Shown piece after piece: positions 25,216 through 33,561 of a stretch of 33,577 nt of DNA; position 1 is the stretch's first letter, and each line of letters opens with the position of its first letter. The DNA is from Bacteroidota bacterium (GTDB lineage Bacteria; Bacteroidota; Bacteroidia; UKL13-3). The stretch spans positions 1 through 33,577 of the forward strand of contig CANGPW010000026.1 in NCBI GenBank assembly GCA_947456185.1, written 5' to 3'. The position numbers and the translations under genes are program-made. Under the pieces are notes generated by a model. The model was given only the letters and a program-made list of their open reading frames with translations. It was not told where the DNA came from and made no database searches.

Positions 25216-27453
25216 ATGAAACCCCTTGCTTTATTGGGTAAAGTCCTTTTGTTTTTGGCTGGAATTGTACTCAGTTTAAAAGCCATCAAAGAACCAGACT
25301 TGTGGTGGCAATTAGCTACTGGAGATTGGATTTTAGCCAATAATAGTATTCCCATTTCCGATGTGTTTTCTTTCACATATTTAGGCACCAAATGGATCAA
25401 TATTAAATGGGGGTTTGAAGTATTAATATCTCTTTGCACAAAAGCTTTTGGCTTCGAATTTATTTATGCAATTCAAGCATTGGTTACTGTAGCTTTGTTA
25501 TATTTTATTTTAAAATTAATAAATTTAAAAAACAAGCCTTTCCTTGATAAAACGTGGGCTAACAGCTTAATTATAATTTGTAGTTTTGTTTTTTTGGCTG
25601 CTTCTAGCAATCGCATAATTGGTAGGCCAGAAATGTTTTCACACTTGTTTACAATCATATTAATTTACTTATTAACGCGATTCCAAAATAAAAAAAATCT
25701 GATTTATTTACTTCCAATTCTTCAATTGATTTGGACCAATATGCACGAAGCTTTTGGGACAGGAATTGTAATTATTGGTATTTTTGTTTTTGCTGCTTGG
25801 GTGGAGTATCTTATAAACAAAAACAAGAAAAAACCTTTGTTTATTTCATTAGCTTTGGTTCTAAGTATAGTTGTAGTTTCAATCAATCCTTATGGGTTCG
25901 AAATGTTAAGTCGTCCACTTGAAATTTTTAGCCAATTAAGCACCAATAAATATACCACCGAATTATCAAATTATACCACACACGAATATTGGCAAACTAG
26001 CACTTATTTTACTTTATTATTTTTAGTAATTACTTTTCTTGAAATGCTCACTATTGCTTTTGAAAAAAGTAATGAAAACAGATTAAAACACCTTGTTAAT
26101 CAATTTGGTCTAGCCAATATTTTACTCGTCATAGCATTTACTATTTTGGCAATTTCGGCATATAGGAATTTAATATTTTTAAACATTGTTTTGCTTCCTT
26201 TTGTAGTTCATTCATTATTTAAATTCATTGTTTTTATAGGCACCAAAACAAAATTTAAAATACAGGATATGACTATTACTTTGCTCGCAGTAGTGGTTGG
26301 AATTGTTTTTTATATTTCCATCGTTTCCAATCAATATTATAAAATAAATAAGATTTCGCATACTTTTGGTTTGCAGTTTTCAGCTCTGCAAAATCCGGCT
26401 GGTGCTGCACAATTTTTAAAAGCAAATAACCTTGATTCAAAAATTATTTTTACCGATTATTTAGTCTCATCTTATTTGCTTTATCAATTATGTCCAAATT
26501 TTAAAACTTTTGTCGATTTAAGGGATTTGGATGTTTTTCCAGATACTTTTTTTCAAAAAAATGCAGAAGTTTATGCTAATTATGAAAACTATAAATTGCT
26601 GGATGAAAAATATAATTTTAAAGCAGCAGTTGTTTTAAATACTCAATTTAAAAGATTACAAATTGGCTTGTATAACGATAGTAATTATACTTTAAGTTAT
26701 TTTGATCCTTTGGTTTCTGTTTTTGTAAAACAAAAAAAATTAAACAATATTCCATTAAAAATTTCTGCTATAAATAATTTTAAACCAAGTGTATTTAGTT
26801 CAATTGTTAATTATGTTTTCAATCCATTTTACAAACCAATGGACGTGAACGAAACTAACTTTAACACTGAATCGGCCCTGTTTTATTTAAGTGTAGGTAA
26901 TTATATTCAAGCCAATAGCTTAGTAGTTAATTCCCCAAATGATGCTGCAGTTAATTATATAAAAGGACAATATTTTTTCAATATGGCCATTGCTGATACC
27001 AGCAATAAAAAATTTTATAACGACAGTGCAGTTAATTGTTTAAATCTAGCTATTAAACAAAACACTCAATATTTTGAAGCTTATTTCTCCTTAGGTTCTA
27101 TTGAATTAAATCAAGGAAATTTTGTGTCGGCAGCCAAACAATTTGAGAAATGTTGTGAAATAGATCATAACAATTTAAACGCACATTTGTATGCTGGCGA
27201 ATGTTACAAAGGTTTGGTGGAAAATAATAAAGCCATGAAATATTTATCCAAATTAGTTTATCATTTAGAAGTTTCAAACGAAATGAATCCCAATAATCCA
27301 AACATAGAATGGAACTTAGGAGTAGCCTATTTTAAGCAGGGAAAATGTAATTTATCTACCCCAATTCTTATGAAAGTAAAAGACTTTGAAGGACTATCTG
27401 CTGAGGATAAAAATACAGCCGATTATTGCCTGAATAATTGTGGTGGGAAGTAA
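25216..27453 (+). CDS. Polytopic membrane protein with C-terminal TPR repeats
   Basis: I cannot assign a precise function. The protein has about ten hydrophobic helices in its first 400 residues, and an early DLWWQLATGDWIL segment resembling the first loop of GT-C-type membrane glycosyltransferase-like proteins. A soluble region follows with FTDYLVSSYLLYQLCP, and TPR-like helices fill the last 170 residues (YFEAYFSLGSIELNQGNFVSAAKQFEKC and NPNIEWNLGVAYFKQGKC). The start is ATG 25216 (745 residues) or an in-frame TTG at 25153 that adds 21 polar residues. I use ATG because TTG starts are rare and the extra part has no clear role. It is followed by menC after 12 bases, so the two are probably co-transcribed. 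Confidence 0.72.
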   Translation: MKPLALLGKVLLFLAGIVLSLKAIKEPDLWWQLATGDWILANNSIPISDVFSFTYLGTKWINIKWGFEVLISLCTKAFGFEFIYAIQALVTVALLYFILKLINLKNKPFLDKTWANSLIIICSFVFLAASSNRIIGRPEMFSHLFTIILIYLLTRFQNKKNLIYLLPILQLIWTNMHEAFGTGIVIIGIFVFAAWVEYLINKNKKKPLFISLALVLSIVVVSINPYGFEMLSRPLEIFSQLSTNKYTTELSNYTTHEYWQTSTYFTLLFLVITFLEMLTIAFEKSNENRLKHLVNQFGLANILLVIAFTILAISAYRNLIFLNIVLLPFVVHSLFKFIVFIGTKTKFKIQDMTITLLAVVVGIVFYISIVSNQYYKINKISHTFGLQFSALQNPAGAAQFLKANNLDSKIIFTDYLVSSYLLYQLCPNFKTFVDLRDLDVFPDTFFQKNAEVYANYENYKLLDEKYNFKAAVVLNTQFKRLQIGLYNDSNYTLSYFDPLVSVFVKQKKLNNIPLKISAINNFKPSVFSSIVNYVFNPFYKPMDVNETNFNTESALFYLSVGNYIQANSLVVNSPNDAAVNYIKGQYFFNMAIADTSNKKFYNDSAVNCLNLAIKQNTQYFEAYFSLGSIELNQGNFVSAAKQFEKCCEIDHNNLNAHLYAGECYKGLVENNKAMKYLSKLVYHLEVSNEMNPNNPNIEWNLGVAYFKQGKCNLSTPILMKVKDFEGLSAEDKNTADYCLNNCGGK

Positions 27454-27465
27454 AAATTATTAAAT

Positions 27466-28512
27466 ATGTTCACCTACAAAAAACACATCCTTGAATTTAA
27501 TAAACCGGCCACAACTAGCCGTGGAAGTATGCAAACACATACTATTTATTATATTGTTAAAACGGATTCTATTACACAAAAAATCGGTATTGGTGAAGCC
27601 GCACCTTTGAAAGGTTTAAGCATTGATGCGGTTGATAATTTTGAGGATTATTTGCAATTTGTTTTAAACCAATTAAACAATGGTTTTAAACAAGAAAATA
27701 TAGATTTAGAAAACTGGCCTTCTATTCAATTTGCTTTAGAAACCGCTTTAGCAGATTTGAAATTTGGTGGCAATAGAAAAATTTTTGAAAATAATTTTAT
27801 CATCAATCAACCAATCGCTATAAACGGTTTGGTTTGGATGAATAAAGCCGATGAAATGCTATTGGAAGCTGTTCAAAAAATAGAAGCAGGATTTAATTGT
27901 ATTAAGTTTAAAATTGGTGCATTAGATTTTGATGAAGAATGTAGGTTGTTAGAAAAAATCAGAAGTAGGTACAATGCTTTTAAACTAGCAATTAGAACGG
28001 ATGCAAATGGAGCTTTTGCCAATGCCGATGCATTAGAAAAATTAAATGAATTAAAGCGTTTTGAATTGCACAGCATTGAACAACCCATCAAAGCAAAACA
28101 GTTTGATTTTATACAAGAAATATGTGCCAAATCACCAATACCAGTTGCCCTTGACGAAGAATTAATAGGCGTAAAACAAAAAGATATTAAGCCACTTTTA
28201 CAGTTAATAAAACCGGCATATATTATTTTAAAACCTACTTTATTAGGTGGTTTTGAAAAAAGTAATTTTTGGATCAATAAAGCCAATGAATTAGGTATTG
28301 ACTGGTGGCTAACTTCTTCCTTAGAAAGCAATATTGGTTTAAATGCCATTTCGCAATTTTGCAGCAGTTTAAATACGCTAATACCACAAGGTTTAGGAAC
28401 TGGAAGTCTTTATAAAAACAATATTGAAAGTCCACTTACCGTTAGCAAAGGTTTTATTCATTACGATTTGAATAAAAAATGGAATTTGGAGCAGATATTT
28501 CATTTTGATTAG
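27466..28512 (+). CDS. menC: o-Succinylbenzoate synthase MenC (enolase superfamily)
   Basis: MenC dehydrates SHCHC to o-succinylbenzoate in menaquinone synthesis in the cytoplasm. The 348-residue protein has an N-terminal capping domain and an enolase-type barrel. Active-site residues are visible: K147 and K149 in CIKFKIG, metal ligands D179 (RTDANGA), E205 (SIEQPI) and D230 (ALDEEL), and the opposing lysine K256 (ILKPTLLGGF). The WWLTSSLESNIGLNAISQF segment is typical of MenC rather than dipeptide epimerases, which are the main alternative. No other men genes are nearby. It lies 12 bases after the TPR membrane protein gene. Confidence 0.87.
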   Translation: MFTYKKHILEFNKPATTSRGSMQTHTIYYIVKTDSITQKIGIGEAAPLKGLSIDAVDNFEDYLQFVLNQLNNGFKQENIDLENWPSIQFALETALADLKFGGNRKIFENNFIINQPIAINGLVWMNKADEMLLEAVQKIEAGFNCIKFKIGALDFDEECRLLEKIRSRYNAFKLAIRTDANGAFANADALEKLNELKRFELHSIEQPIKAKQFDFIQEICAKSPIPVALDEELIGVKQKDIKPLLQLIKPAYIILKPTLLGGFEKSNFWINKANELGIDWWLTSSLESNIGLNAISQFCSSLNTLIPQGLGTGSLYKNNIESPLTVSKGFIHYDLNKKWNLEQIFHFD

Positions 28513-28668
28513 TAATCTCATTTTTATACCTTTTTTTAAAGTTATGCACTAATTATCTTATTACTAGTTACTTGTTAAATATGAACAATAAACAGATTTA
28601 AGCGTAGTTATGCACTTTTTTAATTGATTTTATCAATTAGTGTATTTTATTTATAAAAAATTTCACAA
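28513..28668. other. Intergenic region with an 11-bp direct repeat and a hairpin
   Basis: No gene is seen. AGTTATGCACT occurs at 28540-28550 and 28606-28616 in the same orientation, 66 bases apart. A perfect 8-bp stem, TAATTGAT/ATCAATTA with a TTT loop, lies at 28621-28639. The promoter of the next gene follows at 28669. Confidence 0.6.
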
Positions 28669-28676
28669 TATGTTTG
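28669..28676 (+). promoter_or_regulatory. Bacteroidota -7 promoter box for the outer-membrane barrel gene
   Basis: TATGTTTG is an exact TAnnTTTG match 24 bases before the ATG at 28701. The leader between them is A-rich, as usual for the phylum. The expected -33 position holds only a T-rich stretch. Confidence 0.55.
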
Positions 28677-28700
28677 ATATACATTTTAAAAAACAAAAAC

Positions 28701-29387
28701 ATGAAAAAAACAATTTTAAAAATGCTTGTAGTAACTGGAATGGTTACAGGGGCAGTATTGAGCTCAAATGCTCAAATTTCAAAAGGTTCAATAATGTTAG
28801 GTGGTAGCTTAGGAGCTAACATGTCTATGGAATCTAAAACAACAGTTGGTACAACGTCGCTTACTACACCTGGTTATACAGAGTGGAATTTTTCGCCTAC
28901 AGCTGGTTATTTTGTTGCCGATGGTTTAGTTGTTGGTTTAGGATTAAATTTAGATTCCAAATCTATGGGTGAAGTTTCATCTGCTGACAATTCAAAAACA
29001 GAACATATTATGGGTTCTGGTTTAGGCATTAATTTAATTGTGCGTAAATATTTTGAAATTGAAAGCAATGTTTATTTCCATACGCAGGCCGGATTTGGAT
29101 ATTCTTCAATGTCAGCTACTGATAGAGTTGCTGATGGAGCAAGTGCATTAAAAGATGGTGATAAAATAACTACAACTGGAATGGGTATTAACATTACTCC
29201 TGGTTTAACTTATTTTGTTTCACCAAAGTGGGGTATTGATTTAAGTTTAAACAATATACTAGCTTATAATTCAAATACAACTACTATTGGTGACGGTGCA
29301 ACAAAAGTTGAAACTACTGGTGGTGGTTTAACATTTGGAGCAGGTTTAACCCCAACATTAGGTTTGTTTTATTATATGGGTAAATAA
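28701..29387 (+). CDS. Small outer-membrane beta-barrel protein
   Basis: This 228-residue protein has a signal peptide (MKKTILKMLVVTGMVTGAVLSSNAQ). Alternating strands rich in Gly and aromatic residues follow (GSIMLGGSLGANMSM, SPTAGYFVADGLVVGLGLNLDS, FYFHTQAGFGYSSM-like turns), and it ends GLTPTLGLFYYMGK. This fits the OmpX/PorT-like small-barrel families of Bacteroidota, with an expected 8-10 strands. The function is unknown. An upstream in-frame TTG at 28674 is rejected because it lies within the promoter box. The gene stands alone between its own promoter and a strong terminator. Confidence 0.82.
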   Translation: MKKTILKMLVVTGMVTGAVLSSNAQISKGSIMLGGSLGANMSMESKTTVGTTSLTTPGYTEWNFSPTAGYFVADGLVVGLGLNLDSKSMGEVSSADNSKTEHIMGSGLGINLIVRKYFEIESNVYFHTQAGFGYSSMSATDRVADGASALKDGDKITTTGMGINITPGLTYFVSPKWGIDLSLNNILAYNSNTTTIGDGATKVETTGGGLTFGAGLTPTLGLFYYMGK

Positions 29388-29403
29388 AAAAATAAATATA
29401 TTA

Positions 29404-29442
29404 AAAGCAAAAAAGCCCAATTTAATTGGGCTTTTTTGCTTT
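29404..29442. terminator. Bidirectional intrinsic terminator between convergent genes
   Basis: A near-perfect inverted repeat with a 19-bp stem (29404-29422 with 29424-29442) and a one-base centre. The GC-rich part is GCCCAATT/AATTGGGC, with A6 on the left and T6 on the right. It lies between the convergent barrel and DUF1573 genes and suits both. Confidence 0.9.
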
Positions 29443-29461
29443 ATAAGTGGCAAACACAATA

Positions 29462-29908
29462 CTAAAATCCTCCTTCAGCGGGTTGTGTTTTAACCGGTGA
29501 AACTGGTTCACGGGGCTTGTCTTTTACCACACCTTTTATAGTTAATACCAAACTATTATTGCTTGCATTACTAGTAACAGTAATGGTTTTTGTAAATGCA
29601 CTTCTTAACGAACCCGCACTATAAACAACAGTTATTTTAGCTTTTTGGCCAGGCATAATTGGCTCGCGAGGCCAGCTAGGAGCAGTACAGCCACAGCTTG
29701 GTTGAACATTACTTAATATTAATGGGGCTTGACCTTTATTGGTAAATTCAAAACTATATTCTGATGGAGCACCATCCCAAATAGTGCCAAAGTCATGTAT
29801 TATTTTTTCAAATGCAATTTCTGCTTTTGGTCCCTCTTTTTTATCTTGAGCAAATAATTGGCTAAAACCAGCTAAAACTATAAAACTAAAAATTACTATT
29901 TTCTTCAT
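29462..29908 (-). CDS. Secreted DUF1573-domain protein
   Basis: The 148-residue protein has a signal peptide ending QLFAQ and one DUF1573 (ASH/MSP-like immunoglobulin-fold) domain. The family signature is clear: HDFGTIWDGAPSEYSFEFTNKGQAPLIL, then QPSCGCTAPSWPREPIMPGQ, then ITVTSNASNNSLVLTIKGVV. A short Pro-rich tail ends the protein. Small DUF1573 proteins are very common in Bacteroidota and their role is not settled. On the minus strand a near-consensus box TTACTTTG lies about 35 bases upstream, so it may be transcribed on its own. Confidence 0.88.
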   Translation of the reverse strand: MKKIVIFSFIVLAGFSQLFAQDKKEGPKAEIAFEKIIHDFGTIWDGAPSEYSFEFTNKGQAPLILSNVQPSCGCTAPSWPREPIMPGQKAKITVVYSAGSLRSAFTKTITVTSNASNNSLVLTIKGVVKDKPREPVSPVKTQPAEGGF

Positions 29909-29959
29909 GTGATTTGTATGGTAAAAATTGAAAGTTCAAAGTAAACTAAAAACTAAAAT

Positions 29960-31078
29960 TTAATGAAATGTTTTTTCAAAATAATATTTCAAGTAAAACG
30001 AGTATGAATAATCAAATATTTGAGTTTGAATGTCAATAACAGGTTCAAACCTAGCACTCATTTGAATCTGATTGAACAAAGTTTTGTTATAAATTATTCT
30101 TGGAATAATTAAGCTTCTACTATTGAGTTTGATTGCTGGATCCTCAATGCTCTGACATTGGTAAATAGCTGTTCCTCGTGGTGAAATAAAGTATTGACTT
30201 TCAAAATAACTCAACATAAATTGTAGGTTACTATATTGATAAGTTAAGTTTCCATAAATAGCCTTGCCATCATTTTGATTGGCAAAAACTAAAGTATCAC
30301 CAGTATCTTTATAACCTAATAAATAAGCATCAAAAACCACTTTTTGTTTTTTAGAAATTTCATAACTGGTTTTCAATCCTACAGTATAATTGGCACGCAT
30401 GGTTAATTTATTTGCCAAATCAGCATCTATTTGTCCGCCAGCATGACTTAACATGCCTTGTAAAACCGTATAAACTTTAAATTGGTTTGTTGGATTATTT
30501 AATAATTGCGTATAATTTAAACCAGCAGTAAATTGCTCCTTATATGGTGAACCACGCTCAATGAATTTTTCCCAATTAATCCAAACATCCAAAAACGTTT
30601 TTGGCTTTTGATATTTTAATTGAAAACCATTTTCTAATCTATGTTCTATGTTTCTAGCAATGTCGAACATGGGTTCAATGATTTGGTGGCTAGTGGCGCC
30701 CTCTAATGTTCCCAGAAGCATTTCCAAATTGTGGTATTTGGTTTTTACAGTAAATGTTGGAATAACAGTTGTTTCTCCACCAAAATCATTTCGAACAAAT
30801 ACACCTGCTTGAATTTTTATATTACCTGTTGGCTGATACGAAAAGGAGGGACTTACTTGATATCCAAACAAGGTTCTTCCTAATTCTATGTCATTAAAAT
30901 ATTCAGTGTTGCGCATGTAATTAAAAACACTTGCCGAAAAGCCAAACTTACCACTATCAGTTTCATTTACTGTAATGTGTTGGTTTAAATAACTGTTATC
31001 AACTTGCGCAAATAACGGAGCATTTACCCAAAACAAAATCGAAAAATAAATGAGTTTTAAAACCCTTGATTTAACCAT
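29960..31078 (-). CDS. Predicted outer-membrane beta-barrel protein of unknown role
   Basis: The 372-residue protein has a signal peptide ending PLFAQ. The mature part alternates polar and aromatic residues in probable transmembrane strands (GFSASVFNYMRNTEYFND, VSPSFSYQPTGNIKIQAGVFVRNDF, YGNLTYQYSNLQFMLSYFESQYF) and ends on a strand YSFYLKYYFEKTF. This pattern fits a porin-like barrel of 14-16 strands. I recognise no named family. A sequence including GATSHQIIEPMFDIARNIEHR may be a conserved plug or loop region. It lies 51 bases upstream of the DUF1573 gene on the same strand, and the two may be co-transcribed. Confidence 0.72.
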   Translation of the reverse strand: MVKSRVLKLIYFSILFWVNAPLFAQVDNSYLNQHITVNETDSGKFGFSASVFNYMRNTEYFNDIELGRTLFGYQVSPSFSYQPTGNIKIQAGVFVRNDFGGETTVIPTFTVKTKYHNLEMLLGTLEGATSHQIIEPMFDIARNIEHRLENGFQLKYQKPKTFLDVWINWEKFIERGSPYKEQFTAGLNYTQLLNNPTNQFKVYTVLQGMLSHAGGQIDADLANKLTMRANYTVGLKTSYEISKKQKVVFDAYLLGYKDTGDTLVFANQNDGKAIYGNLTYQYSNLQFMLSYFESQYFISPRGTAIYQCQSIEDPAIKLNSRSLIIPRIIYNKTLFNQIQMSARFEPVIDIQTQIFDYSYSFYLKYYFEKTFH

Positions 31079-31142
31079 AAAAATTATTGATTAGGATTGC
31101 AATTTATGCAAAAAAGCGAATGAAAAAGGAATAAAGCTGTAT

Positions 31143-32465
31143 TTATTCTTCAATAAATTCAATTCCATTTTTTGCTAATTCAGCTAAAATAGGTTTGTAA
31201 AACTCAGCAGTAATTGGAATTTGAACACCTTTGGCTTTTATTTTATTTTGCAAAATTAACTTGCATGCTATTGCCATTGGCAATCCCACTGTTTTAGCCA
31301 TGGCAGTATAAGTTTTGTCTTCGCCTTTTACTACCAATGTGCTATTAATTTTTTGCTTTTTATTGTTTAACTCAAATGCTATTTCATGTTTCATTACAAT
31401 CATGTCTAAATCGGTTTTTTCTAAAAACCATTTTTGTTGTAATAAATGTTGAAGTATTTGTGCTGGAGTTGCGTTTTTAAGTCCAATAATTTCATTGGCA
31501 AATAATCCCAACCATTTTACTCTTTTAAAGTCTTTGCTAGCTTTTGTAATGTTAAAAAATGCACAAAATACATCTTCTACATTGCTATGATTAGCATCAC
31601 TTAAAAACGATGCTATCAATTCACGATAGGTTAAAACGTTACTATTATGAATGCAAAAACTATCGTCTGTTAAGCCTAATTTCACTAATAAATTCCAGCT
31701 TTGGCTAAATCCTTTTTTGCGCAAAGTTCCTCTAATTACGGTAGTTGCTTTTTGCAAATCATAGGGTTCAATATAACCTAAACTATCGCGGTTGGCATAC
31801 ATTTCAAAAACACCATAATTGGCAATATTCACGGTTGCTGTTTGTTCAAAAATTCTATTTGGTGGTATAAATTTTATTAAACCATTTTCTAAATATTGAG
31901 CGGTAGCTTGTCCAGCTAAAATAACGTTTCTAGGATTCCAAGTAAATTTATAGTTCCACGGATTGGTATCAAATTCAGGAGCAACCAAACCACCACAAAA
32001 CGATTTGAAAGAGGTAATATTTCCCCCATCTTTTTGTATTTTGTGAATCATTTCCATAGCCGACAAATGGTCAATTCCTGGATCTAAACCTATTTCATTT
32101 AAAAACAAAACATTTGCTTTCAAAGCTGCTTCATTTAAACTTTGCATTGGAGGCGTTACATAACTGGCAGTTACCAAATTCTTTTTAAATTTAATACAGT
32201 CGTGCGCTGCAATAATGTGTAAAGTGGGAGGTAAAAGTGAAACTACTAAATCAGTATTTTTGATAGCTTCTTCGCGTTCTTTTTGGTTATTAATATTAAA
32301 TGCTATAGCAATTCCTTGTTTACTTTTTCCTATTTTTTGTTTGGCTAAATCAATGCTTTGATCAGCAATGGTAACTTGCCAATTTTCCTTTTTGGCGTTT
32401 GCCAATAAATATTTTATTAAGTATGAAGAAGACAGACCTGCGCCTATTACCAATATTTTTTTCAT
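31143..32465 (-). CDS. Saccharopine dehydrogenase (LYS9-like)
   Basis: The 440-residue cytoplasmic protein has a Rossmann start, MKKILVIGAGLSSSYL, and the saccharopine dehydrogenase C-terminal domain. The stretch FLNEIGLDPGIDHLSAMEMIHKI closely resembles the glutamate-forming saccharopine reductase of fungi (LYS9) and the dehydrogenase half of animal AASS. FCGGLVAPEFDTNPWNYKFTW likewise matches. In bacteria the enzyme most likely serves lysine breakdown, interconverting saccharopine with aminoadipate semialdehyde and glutamate, but direction is an inference. The partner lysine-ketoglutarate reductase is not in the window. I choose ATG 32465 over TTG 32492, because the latter lies inside a full promoter. 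Confidence 0.85.
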   Translation of the reverse strand: MKKILVIGAGLSSSYLIKYLLANAKKENWQVTIADQSIDLAKQKIGKSKQGIAIAFNINNQKEREEAIKNTDLVVSLLPPTLHIIAAHDCIKFKKNLVTASYVTPPMQSLNEAALKANVLFLNEIGLDPGIDHLSAMEMIHKIQKDGGNITSFKSFCGGLVAPEFDTNPWNYKFTWNPRNVILAGQATAQYLENGLIKFIPPNRIFEQTATVNIANYGVFEMYANRDSLGYIEPYDLQKATTVIRGTLRKKGFSQSWNLLVKLGLTDDSFCIHNSNVLTYRELIASFLSDANHSNVEDVFCAFFNITKASKDFKRVKWLGLFANEIIGLKNATPAQILQHLLQQKWFLEKTDLDMIVMKHEIAFELNNKKQKINSTLVVKGEDKTYTAMAKTVGLPMAIACKLILQNKIKAKGVQIPITAEFYKPILAELAKNGIEFIEE

Positions 32466-32489
32466 AAAAACCCCTTTTAAAATGCATTG

Positions 32490-32520
32490 CAAACATATAT
32501 TTCATTTACATGGAAACAAA
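32490..32520 (-). promoter_or_regulatory. Complete Bacteroidota promoter for the saccharopine dehydrogenase gene
   Basis: On the minus strand TTTG (32520-32517) is followed after exactly 19 bases by TATGTTTG (32497-32490), matching both the -33 and -7 boxes. The start codon at 32465 lies 24 bases beyond the -7 box. This is the best promoter in the window and it settles the start of the gene. Confidence 0.75.
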
Positions 32521-32535
32521 CTGTTTTTAAACAAC

Positions 32536-32573
32536 AAAAAACCGACTAATCAATTGCTTGAAAGTCGGCTTTT
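32536..32573 (-). terminator. Intrinsic terminator after the small lipoprotein gene
   Basis: CCGACT (32542-32547) pairs with AGTCGG (32563-32568). After one A/C mismatch the stem extends with four A-T pairs, and on the minus strand it runs into TTTTTT. It lies about 55 bases past the stop at 32628, and the saccharopine promoter begins just beyond it. Confidence 0.7.
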
Positions 32574-32627
32574 GTAGGTAATTTAAATCTTATGAAGAGA
32601 TATTATATAAGCTTACGCTCTTACTTA

Positions 32628-32762
32628 TTATAATTTTTTATCTGAATTTTCGTCTTGTTTTTCCTTTATTGGTTTTTCTGTTTTATTTGATTTGCCACAA
32701 CCTTTGGTAAATGTTCCTAATGTTAAGCCACCAAATAATAATATAATCAAAGTTATTTTCAT
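32628..32762 (-). CDS. Putative 44-residue lipoprotein
   Basis: The short frame runs from ATG (32762) to TAA. It has a basic residue (MK), a hydrophobic run ITLIILLFGGLTLGTF, then TKGC with Cys22, and a highly charged tail (CGKSNKTEKPIKEKQD onward). This looks like a small exported lipoprotein, although TKGC is a loose lipobox. It sits in its own slot: the sodA terminator lies upstream on the same strand and another terminator lies downstream. A near-consensus promoter box (AATATTTG on the minus strand) lies about 35 bases before the start. No function is suggested. It could instead be a single-pass membrane peptide. Confidence 0.6.
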   Translation of the reverse strand: MKITLIILLFGGLTLGTFTKGCGKSNKTEKPIKEKQDENSDKKL

Positions 32763-32885
32763 GTTTTTTTATGTTGTAATTATAAAAACGTAACAAATAT
32801 TAAAATTGTTACTCTTTATTAATATTTAGTTTCTATTAGTTTGATTTATTTGCAGTTAAATTTTATTCATTATTTATGGTAATAA

Positions 32886-32922
32886 AAAATCCGTTTTTTC
32901 AACTGAATGAAAAACGGATTTT
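32886..32922 (-). terminator. Intrinsic terminator after sodA
   Basis: A 13-bp perfect stem, AAAATCCGTTTTT (32886-32898) with AAAAACGGATTTT (32910-32922), has an 11-base loop. On the minus strand the stem is followed by more T's. It lies 24 bases past the sodA stop. Confidence 0.82.
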
Positions 32923-32945
32923 ATATTTTATAGGCTTATCTAAAA

Positions 32946-33551
32946 TTACAATGCAGCAGCATATAATTTTTCTACCTCTGCCCAATTTACTACATTCCAA
33001 AATGCTGTAATATAATCAGGTCTGCGGTTTTGGTAATTTAAGTAATATGCATGTTCCCAAACGTCTAATCCTAAAACTGGAGTTCCTTTACATTCTGCAA
33101 TGTCCATTAAAGGATTGTCTTGGTTTGGAGTAGAACAAACACAAAGTTTACCTTCTTTCACACATAACCAAGCCCAACCAGAACCAAAACGGGTAGTAGC
33201 TGCTTTTGCAAACTCTTCTTTGAATTTATCCATTCCACCTAAGTCGGTATTGATGGCATCTAATAATTTTCCACTAGGGCTTCCACCAGCATTTGGACCA
33301 ATAATTTTCCAAAAGAAACTATGGTTAAAATGCCCGCCACCATTGTTGCGAACTGGCATTGGATATTTTGAAATATTTTTACAAATTTCTTCAATGTTCA
33401 AATTTTCAGCATCAGTTCCAACCAAAGCATTGTTTAAATTGGTAACATAAGCTTGGTGATGTTTGCTGTGGTGAATTTCCATTGTGCGAGCATCAATATT
33501 TGGCTCTAACGCTGTGTATTCGTATGTAAGTTTTGGTAATTCGAATGACAT
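32946..33551 (-). CDS. sodA: Superoxide dismutase, Mn/Fe family
   Basis: This enzyme converts superoxide to oxygen and hydrogen peroxide. The 201-residue length is standard and there is no signal peptide, so it is cytoplasmic. Metal ligands are H27 (MEIHHSKHH), H77 ([11 protein letters not shown]), D163 and H167 ([19 protein letters not shown]). Gln144 in TPNQDNPL and the GGHFNH context point to a Mn-type or cambialistic enzyme rather than a strict Fe enzyme, but metal use cannot be fixed from sequence alone. The leader carries a 16-base block shared with a lipoprotein gene leader at the same 10-base distance from the ATG. Confidence 0.95.
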   Translation of the reverse strand: MSFELPKLTYEYTALEPNIDARTMEIHHSKHHQAYVTNLNNALVGTDAENLNIEEICKNISKYPMPVRNNGGGHFNHSFFWKIIGPNAGGSPSGKLLDAINTDLGGMDKFKEEFAKAATTRFGSGWAWLCVKEGKLCVCSTPNQDNPLMDIAECKGTPVLGLDVWEHAYYLNYQNRRPDYITAFWNVVNWAEVEKLYAAAL

Positions 33552-33561
33552 AATATTTATG

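Noticed and set aside
28513-28668. Replication origin next to a DciA-like gene region
   Set aside because: Only two imperfect DnaA-like sites are present, there is no box cluster and no dnaA or other origin-linked gene, and the DUF721 gene is over 3 kb away.
28674-28700. TTG start of the outer-membrane barrel gene
   Set aside because: It lies within the TATGTTTG promoter box, and the ATG at 28701 begins a standard signal peptide.
32466-32492. Longer saccharopine dehydrogenase starting at TTG 32492
   Set aside because: The extra codons overlap the -7 box of a full promoter and precede the Rossmann motif with no conserved sequence.
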